Positions 52,656 through 61,700 of a stretch of DNA of 64,000 nucleotides are shown here, one piece after another (position 1 is the first letter of the stretch; each line of letters starts with the position of its first letter). Made by a program: the position numbers and the translations under genes. The DNA comes from Kitasatospora sp. DSM 101779 (GTDB lineage: Bacteria > Actinomycetota > Actinomycetes > Streptomycetales > Streptomycetaceae): the NCBI RefSeq assembly GCF_025655475.1, contig NZ_JAHTIK010000001.1:6004437-6068436 (forward strand). The letters run 5' to 3'. The notes below the pieces were generated by a model. The model saw only the letters and a list, made by a program, of their open reading frames with translations, searched no databases and was not told where the DNA came from.

Positions 52656-54455
52656 TTGACCTCCCAGCCAGTCCACCAGCCGCACCCTCACCTGGGCGGG
52701 CGAGCGCCTGCGCTCCGGGCCCTGGCGTCATGGCTCGCCGACGTAGGTGCCCCGACCACCGTCTTGATCACGGGGACACCGGGAAGCGGCCGCTCGCGCC
52801 TGCTGACCGGCTTCCTGATGCTCTGCGATCCGGAGTACCGCAAGCTCATCGACACCGACGCCCTCCAGCCGGACACCGTGCCGGCGGAAGGCCTGCCGGT
52901 GCCACCGGTCTTCGTGGCCGCCGAGCTGACGCCCGCCCAGCTGCTGTGGCTGGTCGCCGACGAGCTCGGAATCGACGCGGATCGGACAGAGGACGTGTAC
53001 GCGCTGCTCGCCGAGCCGCAGGAACTCCCCGTCCCTGTCGTCGTGGCCGACGTGGACCGGTCCGGTGTCCTCCGCGAGCCGGACGGTCCGGCCCGCGCCG
53101 CGCAGGAGGTCCTGCTGCCCTTGGCGCTCGCGCCCGGGATCCGGCTGCTCACCGACGTGCCCCGGGCGCAGGCCGAGTGGCTGGCGGAGCGGCTGCCCGC
53201 CGAGGACCTCCTGGTGATCGACCTCGACGAGGAGCCGTGGGCGGACGCGGATGCCTTGCGGCTCCAGGCTGCCGTCATGGTCGACCTGCCGGACGCGGCC
53301 GAGGCGATCGCTCGGAACGCGGACGGGCCGCTGGTCGTGGAACTGGCGGCCTGGTCGTTGCTGGCCGTGCCCGACGGCCCGGCAGTGGGCTTCCCCACCA
53401 CGGTGGGGGACGCACTCGACCTGCACGCCGAGCGTTGCGGCACCGACGAACTCACGCTCCGCCGGCTGCTCGCCCCGCTGGCGCTCGCCGGCGCCGGGGC
53501 CTCCCTTCCGTTCTCGCTGTGGGAGCCGCTGGCCTCGGCGGTGGCCGGCAAGGACCTGGCCTCGGCGTTCGCCGACGGTCAGGCACTCCTGCTCCCCTTC
53601 TTCGACCTGCTCGACGGAGACGACGATGCGGACGGCTCGGAGCCCGCCGTCCGGCTGCGGCACCCGGCCCTGGCCGACGAACTGCGGGAGCGGTTCGGCA
53701 CGACCGTTCGCGAGAGCAGCCGCAGGATGGCCAACGCCCTGCTGGCCCGGCTCCCCGAGGGGCCCGGGCGGTGGTCCGGGGCGTCGGCGTACGCTCGCAC
53801 CGGCCTGATCCGCCACGCACTGGAAGGCGGTGTACTGGTGGAGCTGATGGCCGACCCGGCCTTCCTCGTCCATGCCGACCAGGTCGTGCTCCGCGCAGCC
53901 GCCGAACACCTCGCCGGCACCGGTGCGGAGCTGCCGGCCGTCGGGCGGACGTGGCTGCGCCTGGCTCCGTTGTTCACCCGCACCCAGGCGGACCCCCGTA
54001 CCGTCGCGGGCCTGTTGGAGCACGGGTGCCGCCTGGACGGTCTCTCCGTCTCCGAGTTCGGTGTCGACCTTCCCTGGCACACGCTCTGGCACAGGCCGCT
54101 GGTGGGGATCGCCGGGATCACCGCCGCAGCGGGCCCGGACGGCACCCCGGCCGTGGTGGCCAACCTGCCCGGAGGCGAACAGCCACTGGTCGCCCATCAC
54201 GCGCAGACCGGCGAGCCGCTGGACGGCGACCCGGCTCAGCTCGTCCGGCCGTCGGACGAGGACCGCGGGACCTGTGCCCTGCGACTGAGCGTCGGTGGCG
54301 ACTACCTCCGCATCTGGCAGGCGGAGGGCGGGCAGCTGGCCGTCTTCGCCGCGACCGCTCCACTCGCCGGAGCCGATGTCACGCCGGACGGCATCGTCCT
54401 GGTGGCGGACAGCGCGGGGCTGAGCGCGCTGCGCGTACAGATCCCCGGCAGCTGA
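52656..54455 (+). CDS. STAND-like P-loop protein with the shared L-P-W module (TTG start)
   Basis: A 599-aa protein. A phosphate-binding loop, G40-T-P-G-S-G-R46-S47, has Arg in place of the usual Lys. A Walker-B-like V-V-V-A-D-V-D near residue 130 and helical repeats follow. The shared module occurs at D400-P-A-F-L and L472-P-W-H-T-L-W (69 residues from F403 to L472), followed by Q-T-G-E. No SUKH domain is visible. The TTG at 52656 is chosen because GGAGCCCGACC precedes it. It is 48 bases after the SUKH-4-type gene and probably part of the same operon. Function not established. Confidence 0.72.
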   Translation: MTSQPVHQPHPHLGGRAPALRALASWLADVGAPTTVLITGTPGSGRSRLLTGFLMLCDPEYRKLIDTDALQPDTVPAEGLPVPPVFVAAELTPAQLLWLVADELGIDADRTEDVYALLAEPQELPVPVVVADVDRSGVLREPDGPARAAQEVLLPLALAPGIRLLTDVPRAQAEWLAERLPAEDLLVIDLDEEPWADADALRLQAAVMVDLPDAAEAIARNADGPLVVELAAWSLLAVPDGPAVGFPTTVGDALDLHAERCGTDELTLRRLLAPLALAGAGASLPFSLWEPLASAVAGKDLASAFADGQALLLPFFDLLDGDDDADGSEPAVRLRHPALADELRERFGTTVRESSRRMANALLARLPEGPGRWSGASAYARTGLIRHALEGGVLVELMADPAFLVHADQVVLRAAAEHLAGTGAELPAVGRTWLRLAPLFTRTQADPRTVAGLLEHGCRLDGLSVSEFGVDLPWHTLWHRPLVGIAGITAAAGPDGTPAVVANLPGGEQPLVAHHAQTGEPLDGDPAQLVRPSDEDRGTCALRLSVGGDYLRIWQAEGGQLAVFAATAPLAGADVTPDGIVLVADSAGLSALRVQIPGS

Positions 54456-54468
54456 GCCGGATCGGGCG

Positions 54469-54873
54469 GTGACCGAGGCCGTGACGGGGGAGAAGGGAGA
54501 TCTCGCAGGCCTCCTCCAGGCCCACCTGAACGTGGAGGCGGCGTTCCACCACCTCCCGCGGGTTCGGTCGACGCTGTCGTCCTTCGCCCCGGAGCGGGGG
54601 GAGTCGATCAAGCGGGAGTTCTCCCGGATCCTGGAGGTGAAGGAGCTCTCGGTCGGGCAGTACTGCGAGAGACGGATCGTCAGCCTCGGTCGAGGGGCTT
54701 CTCGGGCGTGGCGAGCCGCTCCGTCGGGCCGCCGAAGGGGAGGTGGACGGTCCGGGTGGCGAGCAGCCAATGGCCGTCCGTCCTGCGGAAGGTGTCCTCG
54801 TAGTGGCCGATGTTGGCGGGGAGTCGGGGCGGCGGCATGCCGCCCGTCCAGCCGTCGACCCGGTAGGTGGTGA
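54469..54873 (+). CDS. Short ORF, probably a truncated gene
   Basis: A 134-codon ORF. The first ~70 residues look like real coding (L-L-Q-A-H-L-N-V-E-A-A-F, helical, with regular C/G third positions). The rest overlaps, on the opposite strand, the 3' end of the SnoaL-like pseudogene and becomes Arg/Gly/Ala-rich, as expected of a shadow. It may be the 5' remnant of an island gene cut at a junction near 54680. No clear ribosome site. Confidence 0.35.
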   Translation: MTEAVTGEKGDLAGLLQAHLNVEAAFHHLPRVRSTLSSFAPERGESIKREFSRILEVKELSVGQYCERRIVSLGRGASRAWRAAPSGRRRGGGRSGWRAANGRPSCGRCPRSGRCWRGVGAAACRPSSRRPGRW

Positions 54874-55164
54874 AGTAGGAGGTGGCGGTGGCCGTGGTCG
54901 GCGAGTGGACGTCGACCAGGACGCTGCTGCACGGCCGGCGGGACAGGCGGTCGGCGGGCCGGGAGGCGAAGTAGCTCCGCAGGCCTCGGGGCCCTCGACG
55001 CGGCGTTTGCCGGCCGGCCACTCCCAGACTCCGTCGCGGGTGAACAGCTCGGCAGCGGAGGCGGATTCGCCCAGGTCGAGGCGGTGCGGGAAGTCGATGA
55101 GCAGACGCCCGCAGGCGTGTTCGGCCAGGAGTCGGTCCACGGGGTCCAGGACTCCGGTCGTCAT
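54680..55164 (-). pseudogene. SnoaL/NTF2-like protein, frameshifted
   Basis: Two reading frames join into one nuclear-transport-factor-2-like protein. The N-terminal part reads M-T-T-G-V-L-D-P-V-D-R-L-L-A-E-H to E-G-P-E-A in one frame. The other frame continues as R-S-Y-F-A-S-R-P-A-D-R-L-S-R-R and T-Y-R-V-D-G-W-T-G-G-M, down to L-D-R-G at the stop at 54680. The break is near 54979-54985, where GAGGCCTGCGG seems to lack one C. The intact form would be about 161 aa. Either a real pseudogene or a sequencing indel. Confidence 0.8.
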
Positions 55165-55221
55165 CTCCGGTTTCTACCGGATGGATCGGGTCGAGGGCGG
55201 ACGGATGCCGGCCCGGCGACG

Positions 55222-56205
55222 TCAAGGACGCTGAGGAGCTTGGCCGTTGGCGTCCGGGCCGGTCGCCGTCCGGGTGCGGAAGGTGCGGCGGTAGGTGTCC
55301 GGGGGCACGCCGACCGTGCGGTTGAAGTGCCGCCGCAGGGTCGTGGCGGTGCCCATGCCGGTGGCCGCGGCGACGGTGTCCACGCTGTCGTCGGTGGTCT
55401 CCAGCAACTCCTGGGCGTGGCGGATGCGTTGGGTCAGCAGCCACTGCAGCGGGGTGGTGCCGGTGACCGATCGGAAGTGGCGGCCCAGGTGGCGCGAGCT
55501 CATCCGCGCCCGGCGGGCCAGGTCCTCCACGGTCAGCGGCCGGTCGAGCCGTTCGAGCACCCAGGGGAACAGGTCGGCGAGCGGGTGGTTGTCCGGCGCG
55601 GGCACCGGGGTCGTGACGAACTGGGCCTGGCCGCCGTCCCGGTGCGGCGGTACGACCAGGCGGCGGGCGACCGCGTTGGCGACCGACGAGCCGTGGTCGA
55701 GGCGGACCAGGTGCAGGCACAGGTCCAGGGCGGCGGCCTTGCCGGCCGAGGTGAGCACACTGCCGTTGTCCACGTACAGGACGTCCGGATCCACCGCCAC
55801 CCGGGGGTGGCGGGCGGCCAGGAGCCCGGTGTGCGCCCAGTGCGTGGTCGCGCGCCGTCCGTCCAGCAGCCCGGCGGCGGCCAGCACGAACGCACCCGTG
55901 CACAGCGAGGCCACCCGGGCGCCCGCCTCGTGGGCCGCGCGCACCGCGTCGACCAGGTCGGCGGGCGGCGCCACGTCGACGTCGGCCCAGCCCGGGACGA
56001 TCACGGTGTCGGCCAGCGGGAGCCGGTCGAGGCCGTGGTCGGGCTCCAGCCGGAAGCGGCCGACCCGCACGGACTCCGGCCCGCAGACGGCGAGTTCGTA
56101 CCAGGAGGCCGCCCCGCCGACCGCCCCGCTCCCGAAGACCTCGTACGCCACGGACAGTTCGAAGTGCAGCATCCCGTCGGTGACGGCCAGTGCGACAGTG
56201 CCCAT
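55222..56205 (-). CDS. GlxA-family transcriptional regulator (DJ-1/PfpI plus AraC HTH)
   Basis: A 327-aa regulator. The N-terminal DJ-1/PfpI-type domain has S-L-C-T-G-A-F-V-L-A-A-A-G, whose Cys is the nucleophile-position residue. The C-terminal AraC helix-turn-helix contains R-A-R-M-S-S-R-H-L-G-R-H-F and G-M-G-T-A-T-T-L-R-R-H-F. It is divergent from the saccharopine-dehydrogenase-like gene and shares a 35-base dyad with it. A TACACT -10 lies 7 bases before the ATG (leaderless). The inducing signal is unknown. Confidence 0.9.
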   Translation of the reverse strand: MGTVALAVTDGMLHFELSVAYEVFGSGAVGGAASWYELAVCGPESVRVGRFRLEPDHGLDRLPLADTVIVPGWADVDVAPPADLVDAVRAAHEAGARVASLCTGAFVLAAAGLLDGRRATTHWAHTGLLAARHPRVAVDPDVLYVDNGSVLTSAGKAAALDLCLHLVRLDHGSSVANAVARRLVVPPHRDGGQAQFVTTPVPAPDNHPLADLFPWVLERLDRPLTVEDLARRARMSSRHLGRHFRSVTGTTPLQWLLTQRIRHAQELLETTDDSVDTVAAATGMGTATTLRRHFNRTVGVPPDTYRRTFRTRTATGPDANGQAPQRP

Positions 56206-56239
56206 GTCCGGAAGTGTACGGGTCGTGTCGTTCCGGACA
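56205..56239. promoter_or_regulatory. Dyad operator in divergent promoter region
   Basis: TGTCCGGAA (56205-56213) and TTCCGGACA (56231-56239) are exact inverted copies separated by 17 bases. They cover the start codon and -10 (TACACT, 56218-56213 on the minus strand) of the GlxA-type gene, so the regulator could repress itself and act on the divergent gene. Confidence 0.6.
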
Positions 56240-56324
56240 CTCGTGGTGCGGTGCCCGCGCCCGCCAGGATGTCGGTGACGGACCGCCGCAGACCGGCGGG
56301 GTCCAGCGGAGTCCGGGAGGACCC

Positions 56325-57356
56325 ATGGGATCGGGACGTACGGTGGCGGTGTTCGGCGCGTACGGGCACACCGGGCGCTTCGTGGTGGCGCGGCTGCGGG
56401 AGCGGGGGTACGTGCCGGTGCTCTCGGGGCGCGACGCGGGCAAGCTGGCGGAGCTCGCGGTGTCCGAACCCGGTCTGGAGGTGCGTCCCGCGTCGGTCGA
56501 CGACCCCGTCTCGCTCGACCGGGCGCTGGCCGGCGCGGCGGCCGTGGTCAACTGCGCGGGGCCCTTCGCCGTGACCGCGGCCCCTGTGATCGAGGCGGCC
56601 CTGCGCGCCGGGATCCCGTACGTGGACGTCGCGGCCGAGATCGAGGCCAACCTCGACACGTTCACGCACTTCGCGGACCGCGCCCGCGCCGCGGGAACGG
56701 TGGTCGTCCCGGCGATGGCCTTCTTCGGCGGCCTCGGTGACCTGCTCGTCACCGCGGCGCTGGGCGACCGGACGGCGGCCGACGAGGTGCACGTCGCGTA
56801 CGGGCTGAGCAACTGGCACCCCACCGCCGGGACGCGGGCCGCGGGCGCGGTCTCCCGGGAACGGCGGGACGGCCGGCGGGTCCGTTACGCGGACGGGCGA
56901 CTGGAGTACCGCCGGGACGACGCTCCGCTCGTGGAGTGGGCCTTCCCCGACCCGCTGGGCACCCGCCCCGTCGTCGGGGAGTTCACGATGGCCGACGTCG
57001 TCACCGTGCCCAGCCACCTGGCCGTCCAAGACGTGCGCACCTACATGACGGTCGAGGCGGCGGGGGACCTCGCCGCCCCGGACACGCCGGCGCCGACCGC
57101 GGCCGACGAACACGGGCGCTCCGCGCAGACCTTCCTCGTCGACGTCGTGGTGCGCTCCGGCAGCAGCGAACGGCGGGCCGTGGCACGGGGACAGGACATC
57201 TACGCCGTCACGGCACCGCTCGTGGTGGAGGCGGTCGACCGCATCCTGACCGGACGGACCAGGACGGTCGGCGTCGCCTCCGCGGGCCGGCTCTTCGACG
57301 CACCAGACTTCCTGCGGGCACTGTCGCCGCACCTGACAGTGGAGGTGCATTCCTGA
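56325..57356 (+). CDS. Saccharopine dehydrogenase NADP-binding domain protein
   Basis: A 343-aa Rossmann-fold protein. G-A-Y-G-H-T-G-R-F-V is the nucleotide-binding glycine motif near residues 11-20, and V-V-N-C-A-G-P-F is the typical second motif of the trans-acting enoyl-reductase/saccharopine-like family. It could be an oxidoreductase or short-chain-type reductase; the substrate is not evident. ATG with GGGAGGACCC upstream. Divergent from and probably controlled by the GlxA-type regulator. Confidence 0.85.
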   Translation: MGSGRTVAVFGAYGHTGRFVVARLRERGYVPVLSGRDAGKLAELAVSEPGLEVRPASVDDPVSLDRALAGAAAVVNCAGPFAVTAAPVIEAALRAGIPYVDVAAEIEANLDTFTHFADRARAAGTVVVPAMAFFGGLGDLLVTAALGDRTAADEVHVAYGLSNWHPTAGTRAAGAVSRERRDGRRVRYADGRLEYRRDDAPLVEWAFPDPLGTRPVVGEFTMADVVTVPSHLAVQDVRTYMTVEAAGDLAAPDTPAPTAADEHGRSAQTFLVDVVVRSGSSERRAVARGQDIYAVTAPLVVEAVDRILTGRTRTVGVASAGRLFDAPDFLRALSPHLTVEVHS

Positions 57357-57424
57357 GGCGTGTCGGACTCAAGCGGGGTGGATGATTCCGGTTAGGTGGG
57401 GGTCGTGCGAAGTGGCCGCCCATG

Positions 57425-57455
57425 GTGACGTCGGCCCGCCGTCGCACCGTAGGAT
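57425..57455 (+). promoter_or_regulatory. Candidate promoter of the WXG100-like/toxin 2 unit
   Basis: GTGACG (57425-57430), a 19-base spacer and TAGGAT (57450-57455), about 90 bases upstream of the WXG100-like GTG. Confidence 0.4.
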
Positions 57456-57544
57456 CATGCGGTTGACGGGTAGTGGGACAGCCGGACCGGTTCGCATCGC
57501 ACGGTCCAGCAGTTGTCGCAGTCGTACGGGGGACGGGGAGTTCG

Positions 57545-57925
57545 GTGGCGCAGCAGATCATCGTCGACGAGGAGAACCTGCGGTCCCAGGGCCGGAACCT
57601 CGAGTCGGTCGGCAAGGACTTCCAGGAGGCGGCCGACCGGATGAAGTCCCGGCTGGAAGCCCTGGAGGGCGGCAGCGAGCCCCCGTGGGGAGACGACGAC
57701 CTCGGCGAGAAGTTCGGCGTCGTCTACGAGGGCCTGCGTGACGGCATGCAGGAGTCCATGGACTCGCTGGCGCAGCGGCTCGGCGAGATCGGCCAGAAGC
57801 TCCAGGTGATGGCCGACAGCCATGCGGCGAACGAGGCCGACACGACCGGCCGGCTGGACGCCCTCGGCGGCCGAACGGACGCGCTGGGCAACGAGATCCA
57901 CACCATGTACCGCCCGCAGGTGTGA
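57545..57925 (+). CDS. WXG100-like secreted partner protein
   Basis: A 126-aa helical protein, helix-turn-helix hairpin in shape. The central P-P-W-G-D-D-D-L-G-E-K-F has the W-x-G-like turn of WXG100 (ESAT-6-type) proteins. The first helix has L-R-S-Q-G-R-N-L-E-S-V-G, the second Y-E-G-L-R-D-G-M-Q-E-S-M. The GTG has GGGGAG 4 bases upstream. It lies 84 bases before toxin 2 and would be its type VII secretion partner or chaperone; this is inference. No counterpart is found directly before toxin 1. Confidence 0.8.
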   Translation: MAQQIIVDEENLRSQGRNLESVGKDFQEAADRMKSRLEALEGGSEPPWGDDDLGEKFGVVYEGLRDGMQESMDSLAQRLGEIGQKLQVMADSHAANEADTTGRLDALGGRTDALGNEIHTMYRPQV

Positions 57926-57995
57926 CGGGCGCGCGCCCGCCTGCTGACCGTCCGTCTTCTTCACTCCTGCGTCCGGAAGGCGCGGGAATCCGCTA

Positions 57996-58713
57996 GGGGG
58001 AACTGACTCGTGTCGCTGATGCTGCCGGACGGCCTTGAGTGGGTCCTGGAGATGCTCGGCTTCGACTGGCCGAAGGCGGACGAGGACAAGATGCGTGAGT
58101 GCGCCCAGGTGTGGCGTGATTTCGCGGATCAGGTCGATGAGTTGAATTATCGGGCGTTGTCGGCTGCGAACAGTGTGCGGTCGGCGAACTCGGGTGATTC
58201 GGTCGATGCGTTCGGGAAGGCGTTCGACAAGTTCTCGACGGGTGGGGACGGGTATCTCGCGGATGCGGCGCAGGCTGCGCGGTTGATCGCGGCGGCGTTC
58301 GAGGCTGCTGCGGTGATCGTGATCACGTGCAAGATCGCGGTGATTGCGCAGTTGGTGATCCTGGCGGCGGAGATCATTGCGGCGCAGGCGGCGGCGCCGT
58401 TCACGTTCGGTCTGTCCGAGGTCGGTGCGTTGGGGGCGACGCAGGCGACGAAGATGATCGTCCGCCGGTTGCTGAAGGAGCTCCGTGATGCGCTGATCGA
58501 GGCGATCATGGAGACGTTGAAGGATCCGATCGTGTCGGCCGTCCAGGCGATGATCAAGGATCTGATCGCGCAGACGGTGAACCAGGGCTTCGGTGCGCAG
58601 GACGGCTACGACCTCGGCCGGACGGTGAAGAAGGGCTGGGAGGAGGGGAAGTCCTCCGCGGAGAACTGGAAGCAGACCTTCGGCGAGTCCCTGAAGGACG
58701 GGCTCGGCTCGCG
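57996..58713 (+). repeat. 718-bp direct repeat, copy 2
   Basis: Identical to 45932-46649. The identity begins in the G-run of the ribosome site and ends at the first base difference, 58714. Both flanks are unrelated between the copies. Confidence 0.93.
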
Positions 58714-61700
58714 GGCGGGCGGCGCGGCCCGGCACCACCTGGACAACGCGGCCGGACACGGCAGCAGCCACGGCGACGGCGGCAGCGGCCACGAGAGCGG
58801 CGGCAGCGAGAGCGGTAACGGGAGCGAGAGCGGGAGCGGCGGGGACTCCGGGTCGTCGAGCTCCTCCAACTCCTCTGGCTCATCGGGTAGTTCCGGGTCG
58901 TCCCACTCGCCCGAATCCGGCGGCTCCTCCGGGTCCTCCGGTTCCTCGGGCGACCGCGGATCGTCCGGCGGCTCGAACTCCTCCGGCTCGTCCGGGTCTT
59001 CGAACCCGACCGGCAGCGGCTCGTCCAGTGGTGGTTCGTCGGGGAGCGGTTCGTCAGGAAGCGGGCGGCCGAGCGGTGGGGACGCGAGCACCGGCACCGA
59101 CCACACCTCCTCGGGCGCTTCGTCCGGGACAAGCGGCGACTCCGGGTCCCACAACAGCAGCAGTGACGGCGGGTCCTCGACCCAGCACGGCAACGACGGC
59201 CGTGGCAACCGGAGTTCGACACCGCTCGACCCGTTCGGCACCCGGCTGAGCTCCGACCCGGCGCCCGCGCCGGCAGCCCAGCACACCCCGTCCGGCAGTG
59301 ACGGCACCCCGCCGTCCGGCTCGCACACCCCCTCCTCCGGCCCCGACACCGGCTCCCCCACGCACACGGGTTCGGATGGCTCTGGTTCGGCGCGGCACGA
59401 TGGCGCGGACGCGCCTCCGGCGCACACGGGTACGGACGGGCGGTCGACGCCGGCCTCGGACGGGCCTGCGCCGGCGCGGCACGATGGCGCGGACGCGCCT
59501 CCGGCGCACACGGGTACGGACGGGCGGTCGACGCCGGCCTCGGACGGGCCTGCGCCGGCGCGGCACGATGGTGCGGACGCGTCTCCGGCGCACACGGGTT
59601 CGGACGGGCGGTCGACGCCGGCCTCGGACGGGCCTGCGCCGAGTCATCACGAGTCCTCGGACGGGCCTGCGCGTGCCGGTGACGGCCATGCGGACCGGTC
59701 CGGTGCGGACACTCCCCGGCCCGGGCCCGTATCGGCGCACTCCACTCCCGATGCCACCCCCGCCCCGGCGCAGTCCCACGGCGGACCGCAGCACACCGGG
59801 GAAGGACAGCCGTCGCACGGCACGCCGGACTCCCGTCCGGGGCCGGCCTCGGCCCACCCGACCCCCGACTCCGCTCCCGCTCCCGCGCACTCCGGTGACT
59901 CCCGTCCCGCGTACGGGCCGGTGCGCGGTGACGACGGGGCGTCCACGCCCTCGCACGGCGGGGGCGACCACGGCACGCCCTCGTACGGCCCGGTGCGCGG
60001 CGGGGACGCCACCCCGGCGCCCGCGCACGCCTCCGACGGCGGTCCGGCCAGGCCGGGCGGCGACATCCCGTCCCAGCAGGACCGCTCCGGCCCGGCGCCG
60101 GACTCCGTGCCCGACCACCGCACGCCCGGCAACACGCCGACCCCCGATCCGACGTCCGGTTCGCACGGCACGGGCGAGGGCAGGGGAGTGCCTTCGGCCG
60201 GCGGCGTGCCGCACTTGCCGTCGGCGGTCATCCCGTCGGGTGGCGTGCCGTCCGCGGGTCCGGACCACTCGCGCCCGGCCCCCTCCTCCTCGGACGGGCC
60301 GCACCGCGCCACGGTCGAGACCGCCTCCACGGCGGTCGCCGACGCCCCGCCGACCCACACCCCGACCGCCGGTCCGGACGCGACGTCCGGTCAGCCCGGC
60401 CCGTCCGGCCAGAACGCGGGCACTCCCACGGCCACCGGCCCGATCGCGACCGGGCCCGTTCCGGGGGCCGGCGTGCCCGGCTCGGGTACGCCGTCCGGTG
60501 GCACCCCGCCGCGGCAGGGCGGTCCCGTGCCCCATCCGGCCACCGGCGGTGACGGACCGTCGACCAACCGTCCGGCCACTGTGCCCGGCCAGTCCTCCGG
60601 CCGCCCGGATCACGGCGACCGTCCGACCGGCCTCGGCCGCCAGCCCGGCACGGACCGCCCCGGTACGGACCGTCCGTCCGCTGCTCCGCGCCCCGATGCC
60701 GACCGGCCCTCGCGTCCGGACCCCCGGACGGCCGACCCGCGCAGCGCGGACCCGCGTACCGCCGACCAGCGGCCCTCCACCGACCGTCCGACCGGTGCCG
60801 TGCCGCGCCCGGACGCCGATCGTCCGGGTGGAGATCGTCCGGGTGGCGACGGCCCGGCACGAACCCCGGACAGCGCCCGCGCCGACCACGCCTCGGAAAC
60901 CCGCCCGGAGGACCACGGCAAGGCCGAGGACCACGGCAAGCCCGAGGACCACGGCAAGGGTGACGAGCAGGCCAAGGCCGACGACCACGGCAAGCCCGAG
61001 GATCACGGCAGGGCCGACGAGCGGCACGACCACGACCGGCCCGAGGACACGGACTCCCACACCGATCAGGACGGTCGCCCCGACGCCGACACACCCCCGC
61101 ACGAGCGCCCGCTCTCCGACAGCCGCCCGTACGACACGCCCGGCGGCCTGGCCCGGGTGGAGGAGCACCACCAGCAGGAGCTGGAGCGGCGCATCCCGCG
61201 CAACCCCGACGGCACCCCGCAGCGCCACCCGGACCCGTACGGGGACTGGCCGGGGGCGGTCAACGGGGACGGGCACCGCGAGCCCGGCCGCGACAACAAC
61301 TGCCTGGACGTGGCGCTGTCCAGCGCCGACACCTACAGCGGCAACCCGAGCGCCGCCGCGGCCCGCACGGACGACGGCAGCCCGGACGGCGAGCGGGGCG
61401 GCCGGGACCGTGCCGAGCGCCAACTCGGTGCGCCGTTCCGGGACCTGGGCAACGGCGACCAGGCGTTCCACCGGCTGGAGGACACCCTCCGCGAGTCCGG
61501 TCACGGCTCGCAGGCGGTCATCGTCACCCAGGACGCGCACGGCCGTGCCCACGCCTGGAACGTGGTCAACCACAACGGCAAGATCGTCTACCTCGACAAC
61601 CAGACCGGGGCGCGCAGCGACAAGCCGATCCACAACGGCGACCACGGCGTCTTCGCGATCCCGCTCGACGCCGACCGCCGCCCGATCACGTCCGACCACC

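Noticed and set aside
59391..59642. CRISPR-like array
   Set aside because: The 84-bp repeats are contiguous, in frame and have no spacers; they are protein-coding repeats. No cas genes are present.
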